Shown here: one piece after another, positions 1 through 7,515 of the stretch
How positions within the stretch are numbered: position 1 is the first letter of the stretch
Layout: each line of letters starts with the position of its first letter
Assembly (NCBI GenBank): GCA_016218095.1
Contig: JACREV010000205.1
Coordinates: 1 to 13,879 of the forward strand
Length of the DNA stretch: 13,879 bases
From: Deltaproteobacteria bacterium
GTDB taxonomy: Bacteria; Desulfobacterota; GWC2-55-46
Direction: 5' to 3'
Notes under the pieces: model-generated
Seen by the model: only the letters and a program-made list of their open reading frames with translations
The model's database searches: none
Told to the model about the DNA's origin: nothing
Made by a program: the position numbers and the translations under genes

Positions 1-1225
1 TCATCCCCTTTAAAAGCCTTATCCTCTCCTCAACCGGCGGGTGCGAGTAGTTGAAAAATACGTAGAGCGGGTGAGGGAAGGGGTTGGACAGGTTGTCCTC
101 GGTGAGTTTTACCAACGCGCTGGTCATGGCGTCCGCGCCTGAAAGTTTTGCCGCGTAGGCATCGGCCTCCCTCTCGTGCCTCCTCGAAATTGCGTGCAGG
201 ACCGGCGCTATGAAAAACCCGGCTATCGACCAGAGCATCGAGAGGCAGACGAGCTTCGCGAAAAAGCCCGGGTCTCCGAGCCCGAAGAGGCGGGCGAGGA
301 GGTCCCCGTCGATCAGCCTGAACGAGATGTAGAACGCCGCAAGCGACCCGGCCTCAATGAGAAACAAGTGCTTCAAAAGGTGGTGACGCCTCCAGTGGCC
401 TATCTCGTGCGCGAGGACGGAGGCCGCTTCCGCCGGGGTGAGGTTTATAAGAAGGGTGTCGAAGAGGACTATCCTTTTAACCGACCCGAGGCCGGTAAAG
501 TACGCGTTAGTGTGGCGCGTCCTCCGGGAGGCGTCTATCTTCTGTATCGCCTTTATCCTTATACCCGCCAGTTCCGCGAGCGACTCTATCTTTTCCTTCA
601 CCCGCTCGTCGTCGACGGGCTCGAACTTGTTGAAGAGAGGCTCGATGACATAAGGCGAGACGTACATCATGAATATCGAGAATACGAGGAAAAAGGCCCA
701 CCCGATGAGCCACCATAGGCCGGGAAAGGACTTGACGATGAAAAGCCCGAGCGCCGCCACAACCGAAAAAAGGACGGTAGAGAGCGCGAGGGATTTTACG
801 AGGTCTGTGATCCAGAGGGCCGGGGTCATGGCGCTGAAGCCGTGCCTCTTTTCTATACCGAAAGTCCCGTATAGGGAAAACGGGACGGATACAAGCTCAC
901 CGGCAAACGAAAGGATGAGAAAGAAGACTATGCCCGAGGGGATGAAGCCGAGACCGAAGGAAGCGACCCATTTGTCATAATATTCAAGAAAGCCGAAGAC
1001 AAAGGCGAGGAGGAGAAAGCTGGTGATAATGGATGAAAGGACGGCGAATCGGGTGTTCTCGGAGAGGTACGCCCGCGACCTCTCCAGAATATCCTCTCCT
1101 ATGCGCCCATCGAGCGCGGGCCCCCTGTTTTTTTGGAGGCTGCGGAGGTTCAAGAGGCTCAACCACCAGCCTAAGGCGGTCTTGAGGATAAATAAGATGG
1201 CTATTGCGAGCGGGCCTTGTCCCAT
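1..1225 (-). CDS. M48 family zinc metalloprotease, Ste24/CAAX prenyl protease 1-like (C-terminus cut by window edge)
   Basis: Membrane-embedded zinc endopeptidase of the Ste24 branch of family M48. In bacteria these are thought to act in envelope protein quality control; bacterial substrates are mostly unknown. Reading the minus strand from the ATG at 1225 gives 408 residues with no stop before the left edge, so probably only a short tail is missing (the family is about 410-420 aa). The motif HEIGHW has H273, E274 and H277. The third zinc ligand is E351 in the ExxxD motif HEREADAYA (E351, D355). Several hydrophobic segments precede the active site (around residues 5-25, 62-82, 95-115, 150-195) and more follow it. 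The C-terminal NYSHPPVEERIRLL is typical of Ste24. The start is the first ATG after an in-frame TAG two codons upstream. No clear Shine-Dalgarno is visible, so start confidence is moderate. It lies 102 nt downstream of the HD-GYP gene. Confidence 0.93.
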   Translation of the reverse strand, partial: MGQGPLAIAILFILKTALGWWLSLLNLRSLQKNRGPALDGRIGEDILERSRAYLSENTRFAVLSSIITSFLLLAFVFGFLEYYDKWVASFGLGFIPSGIVFFLILSFAGELVSVPFSLYGTFGIEKRHGFSAMTPALWITDLVKSLALSTVLFSVVAALGLFIVKSFPGLWWLIGWAFFLVFSIFMMYVSPYVIEPLFNKFEPVDDERVKEKIESLAELAGIRIKAIQKIDASRRTRHTNAYFTGLGSVKRIVLFDTLLINLTPAEAASVLAHEIGHWRRHHLLKHLFLIEAGSLAAFYISFRLIDGDLLARLFGLGDPGFFAKLVCLSMLWSIAGFFIAPVLHAISRRHEREADAYAAKLSGADAMTSALVKLTEDNLSNPFPHPLYVFFNYSHPPVEERIRLLKGM

Positions 1226-1327
1226 GGCCTATGATTCTATCAGGTAAATGCGGAATAGGGAATGGAGGAGGCCGCCGTTCAGGTTATTTCACCTTTTTCC
1301 CTGTCAGGACGCCACACTCCAAACGGG
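1226..1327. other. Short intergenic gap between HD-GYP and M48 genes
   Basis: This 102-bp spacer separates two genes on the minus strand. A TAGAAT box on the minus strand lies 8 nt before the protease ATG, but no convincing -35 hexamer is placed upstream of it. No ribosome-binding site is obvious. I see no RNA gene or repeat. Confidence 0.5.
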
Positions 1328-3118
1328 CTACCAATCAGAGCTGAAAAAGACCTCGACCACCTTCGGGTCGAGGTCTTTTCCTGCAAGGGACTTCACGTGC
1401 TCCCTTATCCGTTCGTCGTCCCAGGCCTTCCTGTACGGGCGGTCGGAGTGGAGCGCGTCCCAGATGTCGACAAGGGTGAATATCCTCGCCGAAAGCGGAA
1501 TGTCGGCGCCCTTAAGCCCCCTCGGATACCCGGAGCCGTCCCATTTTTCGTGGTGGCATAAGGGGATGTCGAGCGCAGGGCGGAGGTAATGGATGGGGCT
1601 CAAGAGGTCGTAGGCGTAGACAGGGTGCTTCTTCATTATCTCCATCTCGTCAGGGTCGAGCGGCCCGGGCTTAAGGAGTATGGAGTCGGGTATGCCCATC
1701 TTCCCTATGTCGTGGAGCAGCGCGCCCCTCCTTACATGGACGAGATCTTCACCGGATATCCCCATGGCGCGGGCTATCCTGACCGTCATCTCGGTCACCC
1801 TCTGGGAGTGGCCCTCTGTCTCCTTGTCCCTGAGGTCGAGCGCGTTGGACCACCCTTCGAGCGTCGTCTCGTACGCCATGGAGAGCTCCATGTTGGCCCT
1901 GTAGAGGTTGTTGAATAGAGAGGCGTTGTCTATGGCTATCGCGGCCTGGAGGGCGATCGCCTCCATGAAGTCGTAGTAATCCGGAGGGGGCGTGCGCTCG
2001 GACCTCGAGAAGGCCTCGAGGACCCCCTTGAGGGCGCCCTTTGAGACGAGCGGGACTGCGCAATAGGAGACGAAACCCTCTGCCTTGAAAAAAGGCGCCC
2101 TCGCGAAGTCATCGCTTGAGGCCCTCAAGTCCCGTATGCAGAGGAGCTTGCCGTCAAATGCCGCCCTGCCTGCGTGACCTTCGCCGATCTTAAGCCTCGT
2201 CTCCTTGAGGGCGTCTGTATAAAACCCCTTTCCGGCGTGGAACTCTAGCCGCGTAGTGTCATTGTTGAAGAGGAGGATGTCGGCCGCATCCGCCTTGAGG
2301 GTCGAGGCCATCTGGTCGAGTATGACGTTCAGCGTGAGGCGCAAGTCCAGCGAGGCGTTGATCGCCATGTCTATGTTCCGGAGGGCCTTCAACCTTTCAA
2401 GATGGTCTTTTATCTGCGCTTCGGTCTTCTTCCTCCCGGTTATGTCGCGGAGTATCGCCATCACGAATACGTTGTCCCCGACCGAGTACGACGATAAGGA
2501 GAGCTCTACGGGAAAGAGGGTCCCGTCCTTCCTGAGCCCCTCCACCTCGTGGAGCCCGCCGGACTTCATCGCGCCTGTCGCCATGAATTCGGCGAAGCCC
2601 TTGAGGTGCGCCACCCTGTACATCTCGGGGACTATCATGGAAACGTCCCTGCCGACGGCCTCCTCCCGCGCGTACCCGAAAGACGTCTCGGCGACCCTGT
2701 TCCAGAAGATGATCCTCCTCGTCGAATCGGCCACGATGATCATGTCGTTCGAGGTCTCAAGCAGGGCCTTGTACTGCGCGTAAGTGGATTTAAGCTCCCT
2801 GATCTTTTCCTCTATCTTCCCCTCAAGGGAGCGGGCGTACTCGTTTATCTTCGCGTTCGCATCCGCGAGCTTTAATCCCGCCTCGTGCCTCAGGGCGACC
2901 TCCCTTGAAAGGGGGCGGTAGACCCAGGCGTATATGGAGGGGATGAGGATCAGGGTGAGTAGGGAGGTGTCTATCGCCGCGGACGCAACCCTGGAGACCT
3001 GGAGATATCCGAGGAGGACCATTATGAGCGTCTCCGTGAGGATAACAAGGACGGCGATCCTCGCCGCGTAGCCGAACGCGGAAAAGGCGCGCGTGTGCGA
3101 TGCTTCTTTTTCGTCCAT
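1328..3118 (-). CDS. Membrane PAS-GAF-HD-GYP domain protein (probable c-di-GMP phosphodiesterase)
   Basis: Predicted sensor phosphodiesterase that would linearise cyclic di-GMP in the cytoplasm in response to a signal sensed by its N-terminal domains. In the 596-aa form there are two hydrophobic helices (about 19-39 and 50-68), a charged probable coiled coil (85-118), a PAS domain (about 115-230, with the PAS-typical FWNRVAETSFGY and RDITGRK), a GAF domain (about 258-400) and a C-terminal HD-GYP domain (about 412-596). Catalytic motifs are intact: H437, HDIGK (H469, D470) and HHEKWDGSGYP at 522-532, then DIWDALHSDRPYR. An ATG at 3145 would add 9 residues but has no Shine-Dalgarno. The ATG at 3118 has GGAGG (3126-3130) 7 nt upstream, so I chose it. 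It follows the transglycosylase gene by 39 nt, probably in one operon. Its 3' end contains a terminator-shaped palindrome. The family assignment is firm; activity and ligand are inferred. Confidence 0.95.
   Translation of the reverse strand: MDEKEASHTRAFSAFGYAARIAVLVILTETLIMVLLGYLQVSRVASAAIDTSLLTLILIPSIYAWVYRPLSREVALRHEAGLKLADANAKINEYARSLEGKIEEKIRELKSTYAQYKALLETSNDMIIVADSTRRIIFWNRVAETSFGYAREEAVGRDVSMIVPEMYRVAHLKGFAEFMATGAMKSGGLHEVEGLRKDGTLFPVELSLSSYSVGDNVFVMAILRDITGRKKTEAQIKDHLERLKALRNIDMAINASLDLRLTLNVILDQMASTLKADAADILLFNNDTTRLEFHAGKGFYTDALKETRLKIGEGHAGRAAFDGKLLCIRDLRASSDDFARAPFFKAEGFVSYCAVPLVSKGALKGVLEAFSRSERTPPPDYYDFMEAIALQAAIAIDNASLFNNLYRANMELSMAYETTLEGWSNALDLRDKETEGHSQRVTEMTVRIARAMGISGEDLVHVRRGALLHDIGKMGIPDSILLKPGPLDPDEMEIMKKHPVYAYDLLSPIHYLRPALDIPLCHHEKWDGSGYPRGLKGADIPLSARIFTLVDIWDALHSDRPYRKAWDDERIREHVKSLAGKDLDPKVVEVFFSSDW
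1342..1379 (-). terminator. Terminator-shaped hairpin inside the 3' end of the HD-GYP gene
   Basis: A perfect 14-bp inverted repeat: AAAAGACCTCGACC (1345-1358) pairs with GGTCGAGGTCTTTT (1366-1379) around a 7-nt loop. Read on the minus strand, the GC-rich stem is followed by TTTTT then C, the form of an intrinsic terminator. It lies entirely within coding sequence (residues around GKDLDPKVVEVFF), and the TAG stop is only at 1330-1328. On the plus strand it is also flanked by T residues, so it could work in both directions. Terminator function is an inference from shape; the palindrome is directly visible. Confidence 0.6.
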
Positions 3119-3157
3119 ACAGGGGCCTCCAAAGAGTTTATTCATGACCCGAGGGGC

Positions 3158-5551
3158 TTATATCCCTGCTGAGTTTTTCCTGATGAGCGTAAGGCGAGGG
3201 TTCCTGAAGAGCTCCGAGGGGTCCTCTCCCGAGAGGCGCATGTATTCGCCGTAGCTCCTTAAGACCTTCTTGGCGTAGTTGCGCGTCTCGCGGTAGGGGA
3301 TCGATTCTATGAACTCGTCGTACTCTGAAGGAAGGGAGAGGGCCCACTTCGAGACCGCCTCGGGGCCCGCGTTGTACCCGGCGACGGCGAGGACGACGTC
3401 GTTGTCGAACCTCTTAAGGAGCGAGGAGAGGTACCTTGACCCGAGCTCGATGTTTACCGACGGGTCGAAGAGGTCTGCGGGGGTGAAGTCGCCGTTTCCC
3501 GCGTGAATGGATACGGCCCTCGCGGTATCGGGCATGAGCTGCATGAGCCCGAGCGCGCCTGCCGGAGAGGTCGCGCGCGGGTTGAAGTGGCTCTCCTCCC
3601 TTATGACCGCGGCGACGAGAAATGGGTCGGCGGCATAAGGGGCGCGTTCCTTGATAAGCCCGACGAGTTTCAGGGGGTAAGAGTACGACGCAAGCGAGTC
3701 GTCGTCCTTTAGCGTCTCTGACAGGAACCTCCGATAGAGCCTGTGCGACCGGTAGTAATCGCCCGCCTCGTGGAAGAGGGAGGCGAGGGTCGTAAGGGCC
3801 CCGGTCTCCCCCGAGAACCTTCTGGCAAGGAGTTCTATCTCGGCCGAGGCGCTCTCGACGAGGCCGAGGGTCATGAGCTCGCGCGCCGCGAGGAAGTGCG
3901 GGTCCCTCCGGAGCGAGTCCTCCTCCGGGATGACCTCCCCGGTGGCCATGTTCTCAAACCCCTCGGCCTCCTTGTCTTCAATGGGTTCGTCATCCGGTTC
4001 GAGCGGGGCGGACGGGGTGACCGCAGTCGCATCCGCCGTTTCGGCGCCGACAAGCGCTACATTCAGCCTGCCCTTAAGGCCAGAGACCCTGTTGGACGAG
4101 AGCCGGCAATAGTAGCCGTCGGTATCCCTTGCGCATGTCTCCCGGTAGGCCTCTGCCGCCTCATCGGTCCGTCCGGCCTTGTCAAGGGAGCGCGCCTTCC
4201 AGTAGAGCGCCTTGGCGAGGTCCCTGCCGGTTGAGAGGACAGCGTATTCCGTAAGCGTCGTTGACGCGCCTTCGAAGTCCCCTTCGCGGTAATCGAGCCA
4301 TCCGAGCGCCCAGAGGGCGTCTTTCGCCGACTCGGTCCCTTCTATCACGGAGGCCTTTTTATAATATTCAACTGCCTTGTGGTTCTCACCTTTGCCTTCG
4401 TGGTACGTCCCTATGTAGAAGAGGGCGGAGGCGCGCTCGGGAGACGTCGGGCCTCTTTCGGCAAGCCTCTTTTCAACGTCAAGGAGACCTTCGATGTCCC
4501 CTCGCCTTAATGAGACGAGGGCGAGGAGAGACAGAGCCTCGCGAACCTTCTCGGGCTTGCGCCCTTTAAGGTATTCCTTGAGTGTCGTCTCGGAGAGGCT
4601 GTAGTTTTTAAGCCTCACTTGACCGTACGCGGTCTTCATGACCGCCCTGTCGAAGTAGGCGTTGCCCGGAACTCGGAGCCTCGAATACTCGTCGATGGCC
4701 TCCCTGTAGCGCGCCCCGTCAAAGAGCGCGCCTGCGCGGGCGTATATGTCTTCATCTGTCGGCCCCGGCATATCAAGGCCTGAGTCCCTCAAGTCCGCGA
4801 GTAGAGCGGAAGCGGTTGCGGCCGGCCTTGAGAGCGGGTACCTGTAACGTATCCTCATGAGCATCGGCGCCGACTTGCCGGGATAGCCGAGTCCGATATT
4901 GGCGCGAGCGGAGCCGAGTATCGCCTCAGGCACGAGGGGACTCCCGGGGTAGGCCTCCATGAACTCAGAGAATGCCGCCAGCGCCTCGATGTGCGCCCCG
5001 GTCTCCAGAAGCGCGGAGGCCTTCCTGAAAGAGGAGTCCTCGATGAGGCGTGAGTCAGGGAAGAGCGTGGGTATGGAGTCGAAGGCCTCAGCGGCCCCCG
5101 CGAAGTCCTTTTTTTCGAGCAGGGCGCGGCCTCTGTAATATACGATATAATCTTCTATGTCCGGGACGCCTGAGGCGGCCTCAAAGAACGTGAGTCCGTC
5201 GCGATGCGCTTCGAGCTCTGAAATACCGAGGAGAAGAGACGCCCTCGCGGCCCAGACCGTGCCGGGATGCCTGAAGACGACTTCATTGAGCTTTTGAGCG
5301 GCATCGTCATCTTTGCCGTTACGCTTCAATGTTACAGCGACGGCAAAATCCTTGCCGGGTTCTTCGCCGGGGACCGACTCATCGACCGCAACCGGACCTG
5401 GATCGACCACAACGGGCCCGGTGAGCGCGCTCTTCTGTTCCTCGGCTATGGCAACGGGAGAAGTATCTCTGTGGAGTGTGCAGGAAGATGCGACGAGGAG
5501 CGCGCCGAAGAGGCATAGAGACCGGCGAAGGGCCCGTTTTTCTTCAGTCAT
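3158..5551 (-). CDS. Slt70-like lytic transglycosylase with TPR repeats, probable lipoprotein
   Basis: Periplasmic murein lytic transglycosylase (GH23, soluble Slt type) that cleaves the MurNAc-GlcNAc bond of peptidoglycan to give 1,6-anhydro ends. Product from the ATG at 5551 is 797 aa. The N-terminus (MTEEKRALRRSLCLFG, then a hydrophobic stretch to C24 in VASSC) is a signal peptide with a weak lipobox; T25 rather than D follows the cysteine. Residues about 65-480 are helical TPR-like repeats. An acidic, proline-rich linker follows (about 503-550), then more helical repeats. The catalytic domain has REESHF with catalytic E653, GLMQLMP (668-674), AGYNAGP (724-730) and IPYRETRNY near 750. The start is set by GGAGGG (5557-5562) 5 nt upstream and by the signal peptide. 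An upstream in-frame ATG at 5698 would put 49 non-signal-like residues ahead of it and lies upstream of the promoter. It leads a probable operon with the HD-GYP gene. Confidence 0.94.
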   Translation of the reverse strand: MTEEKRALRRSLCLFGALLVASSCTLHRDTSPVAIAEEQKSALTGPVVVDPGPVAVDESVPGEEPGKDFAVAVTLKRNGKDDDAAQKLNEVVFRHPGTVWAARASLLLGISELEAHRDGLTFFEAASGVPDIEDYIVYYRGRALLEKKDFAGAAEAFDSIPTLFPDSRLIEDSSFRKASALLETGAHIEALAAFSEFMEAYPGSPLVPEAILGSARANIGLGYPGKSAPMLMRIRYRYPLSRPAATASALLADLRDSGLDMPGPTDEDIYARAGALFDGARYREAIDEYSRLRVPGNAYFDRAVMKTAYGQVRLKNYSLSETTLKEYLKGRKPEKVREALSLLALVSLRRGDIEGLLDVEKRLAERGPTSPERASALFYIGTYHEGKGENHKAVEYYKKASVIEGTESAKDALWALGWLDYREGDFEGASTTLTEYAVLSTGRDLAKALYWKARSLDKAGRTDEAAEAYRETCARDTDGYYCRLSSNRVSGLKGRLNVALVGAETADATAVTPSAPLEPDDEPIEDKEAEGFENMATGEVIPEEDSLRRDPHFLAARELMTLGLVESASAEIELLARRFSGETGALTTLASLFHEAGDYYRSHRLYRRFLSETLKDDDSLASYSYPLKLVGLIKERAPYAADPFLVAAVIREESHFNPRATSPAGALGLMQLMPDTARAVSIHAGNGDFTPADLFDPSVNIELGSRYLSSLLKRFDNDVVLAVAGYNAGPEAVSKWALSLPSEYDEFIESIPYRETRNYAKKVLRSYGEYMRLSGEDPSELFRNPRLTLIRKNSAGI

Positions 5552-5573
5552 AAGGTCCCTCCAGTTCCAATCG

Positions 5574-5602
5574 ATTATATCAAGGCATGGGTGTGAGTTC
5601 AA
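5574..5602 (-). promoter_or_regulatory. Sigma70-type promoter of the transglycosylase operon
   Basis: On the minus strand, TTGAAC (5602-5597) and TATAAT (5579-5574) are separated by exactly 17 nt. A start site about 7 nt downstream, near 5567, would give a leader of about 16 nt that just contains the GGAGGG ribosome-binding site at 5562-5557. This also argues against the longer N-terminus starting at 5698. Confidence 0.75.
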
Positions 5603-5715
5603 GGATTGAGAGGCACTTTGACAAAAGGCCGGAAGCGCCCGCTTGCCGCCGCGGCCAGGCAGGGGCAGGCGAACTTGTAAGCCCTTAGAAATGTTCAATA
5701 AATCTTTAAAAGGCC

Positions 5716-5743
5716 TTGATTAAAGACAGCGATGTTGTATAAT
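5716..5743 (+). promoter_or_regulatory. Sigma70-type promoter of the alpha-glucan phosphorylase gene
   Basis: TTGATT (5716-5721) and a consensus TATAAT (5738-5743) are separated by 16 nt. The expected start near 5750 leaves a leader of about 40 nt before the ATG at 5791. The promoter points away from the transglycosylase promoter, and the two -35 boxes are about 115 bp apart. Confidence 0.75.
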
Positions 5744-5753
5744 CTCGAATTGA

Positions 5754-5770
5754 CCCCCGGCTTTTGGGGG
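5754..5770 (+). promoter_or_regulatory. C5/G5 hairpin at the 5' end of the phosphorylase mRNA
   Basis: CCCCC (5754-5758) can pair with GGGGG (5766-5770) around a 7-nt loop, a few bases from the predicted transcription start. The likely ribosome-binding site (GAGG 5780-5783, within AGGGGAG) stays outside the stem. No T run follows, so it does not look like a terminator. It may protect the 5' end or tune translation. Confidence 0.4.
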
Positions 5771-5790
5771 ATAAGAGATGAGGGGAGTCT

Positions 5791-7512
5791 ATGAAATTTA
5801 TTCTTTCTCAGGACCTGCTTTCAGAGCCGCAGATAGCCTACCTTTCGATGGAGATAGGCTTCAGGAACGACATACCGACGTACAGCGGCGGCCTTGGCGT
5901 GCTCGCCGGAGACACCATAAAGTCCGCGGCAGACCTGAACCTCCCGGTCGTCGCCGTGACGCTCCTGCACAGGAAGGGTTACTTCAGGCAGGAGCTTGAC
6001 GCGAACGGTTCTCAAAAAGAGCACCCGGAGAAGTGGAGCCCGGAGGAGCAGATGACGCTCCTCCCCCAGAAGATCCGCCTCTCCATAGAGGGCAGGGAGG
6101 TAGCTGTCCAGGCCTGGGTCCACAATATATCGAACATAGTCACGAACTGGTCCGTGCCGATAATCTTCCTCGACACCGACCTTCCGGAGAACGAGCCCGA
6201 GGACCGCTCGATAACCGACTACCTCTACGGCGGGGACGACCGCTACAGGCTCAAGCAAGAGGTCGTCCTCGGGATAGGCGGGGTCATGATGCTCCGCGCC
6301 ATAGGCATCCGCCTAAAGAAGTACCACATGAACGAGGGGCACGCGGCGCTCCTCACGCTCGAGCTCCTCCAGAGGTACAAGCGCGACATCGAGTCGGTCT
6401 GGGACGAAAGGCAGGTCTGGGACGTGGAAAGGGTAAAGGACCTCTGCGTCTTCACGACCCACACGCCCGTAGAGGCGGGCCACGACAAGTTCCCCTACGA
6501 GCTCGTAAAGGAGGTGCTGGGGGAGCCCATCCCCTTCGACGTGCTTAGAGAGCTCGCCGGAAAGGACAAGCTCAACATGACGCTCCTTGCCATGAACTTG
6601 AGCAAGTACATAAACGGCGTCGCCAAGAAGCACGGCGAGGTCTCGAAGATGCTCTTCCCCGGCTACAAGATACAGGCGATAACGAACGGGGTCCACTCAT
6701 TCACATGGACGTGCGAGTCGTTCGCGAGGTTATATGACAAGTACCTCCCGGGCTGGGCGAACGAGCCGGAGCTATTCGTCAGGATAGGCAAGGTCCCGGA
6801 CGAGGAGATATGGGCCGCGCACATGGAGGCGAAGAAGAAGCTCATCGACTACGTCAACAACCTCACGGACGCGGGGATGGACTACGATACGCTCACAATC
6901 GGCTTCGCAAGGCGCGCGACGGCATACAAGAGGGCGAACCTCCTGTTTTCGGATACCGAGCGGCTCCGTAAGATCGCCAAGGGGAGGCTCCAGGTCATAT
7001 ACGCCGGCAAGGCCCACCCCCGCGACTACGACGGAAAGAAGAACATCGAGGAGATATTCAGGAAGGCGCGCGAGCTCAACCCCGACATAAAGATAGTCTA
7101 TCTCCAGAACTACAACATGGAGCTCGCGCTCAAGATGGTCTCGGGCGTGGACGTGTGGCTGAACACCCCCATGCGCCCCCGCGAGGCCTCGGGCACGAGC
7201 GGCATGAAGGCCGCGCACAACGGCGTCATGAACTTCAGCGTCCTCGACGGCTGGTGGATAGAGGGGCACATCGAGGGATACACCGGCTGGGCCATAGGGC
7301 CGAACCCGACGGAATCGACGCTCGTACAATCGACCGACGCGCTCGACGCCGACGACCTGTATCAGAAGCTCGAGCACGAGGTGATGGCGACGTTTTACGG
7401 CAACAGGCTCATCTGGGTAAGGATGATGCAGAACGCCATAGGCAAGAACGCCAACTACTTCAACTCCCACAGGATGATGAGGAGGTACGTGACCGAGGCG
7501 TATATAAGGTAA
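5791..7512 (+). CDS. glgP: Alpha-glucan (glycogen/maltodextrin) phosphorylase, short bacterial form
   Basis: GT35 phosphorylase that uses inorganic phosphate and pyridoxal phosphate to release glucose-1-phosphate from the non-reducing ends of glycogen or maltodextrins, in the cytoplasm. The product is 573 aa, matching the short form (alpha-glucan family phosphorylase, as in Thermotoga-like enzymes) rather than the ~800-aa muscle/E. coli type. Visible signatures are AYLSMEIGF and PTYSGGLGVLAGD near the N-terminus, YHMNEGHAAL, FTTHTPVEAGHD, ITNGVHSFTW, GFARRATAYKR, and MRPREASGTSGMKAAHNG, where K473 is the probable PLP-binding lysine. The ATG at 5791 is preceded by AGGGGAG (5781-5787); an overlapping ATG at 5778 is in another frame. 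It is driven by the promoter at 5716-5743. It is separated from the next plus-strand gene by a repeat array. Substrate preference between glycogen and maltodextrin cannot be read from sequence. Confidence 0.96.
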   Translation: MKFILSQDLLSEPQIAYLSMEIGFRNDIPTYSGGLGVLAGDTIKSAADLNLPVVAVTLLHRKGYFRQELDANGSQKEHPEKWSPEEQMTLLPQKIRLSIEGREVAVQAWVHNISNIVTNWSVPIIFLDTDLPENEPEDRSITDYLYGGDDRYRLKQEVVLGIGGVMMLRAIGIRLKKYHMNEGHAALLTLELLQRYKRDIESVWDERQVWDVERVKDLCVFTTHTPVEAGHDKFPYELVKEVLGEPIPFDVLRELAGKDKLNMTLLAMNLSKYINGVAKKHGEVSKMLFPGYKIQAITNGVHSFTWTCESFARLYDKYLPGWANEPELFVRIGKVPDEEIWAAHMEAKKKLIDYVNNLTDAGMDYDTLTIGFARRATAYKRANLLFSDTERLRKIAKGRLQVIYAGKAHPRDYDGKKNIEEIFRKARELNPDIKIVYLQNYNMELALKMVSGVDVWLNTPMRPREASGTSGMKAAHNGVMNFSVLDGWWIEGHIEGYTGWAIGPNPTESTLVQSTDALDADDLYQKLEHEVMATFYGNRLIWVRMMQNAIGKNANYFNSHRMMRRYVTEAYIR

Positions 7513-7515
7513 AGG

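Noticed and set aside
176..718. Plus-strand frame of 180 codons opposite the M48 protease
   Set aside because: It is antisense to a gene with an intact zinc site and has charge-rich, unrecognisable sequence without a ribosome-binding site.
1223..1245. Promoter for the M48 protease (TAGAAT box)
   Set aside because: No acceptable -35 hexamer lies 16-18 nt upstream, so I do not call it.
5630..5680. Another copy of the ~88-bp repeat upstream of the phosphorylase gene
   Set aside because: Short shared words such as GACAAA and AGGGGCAG occur, but order and spacing do not match the units. Its small inverted repeats seem ordinary for GC-rich spacer.
5552..5698. Longer N-terminus of the transglycosylase starting at 5698
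   Set aside because: The extra 49 residues hide a clear signal peptide, cross the predicted promoter and transcription start, and lack a ribosome-binding site, while the ATG at 5551 has GGAGGG at good spacing.
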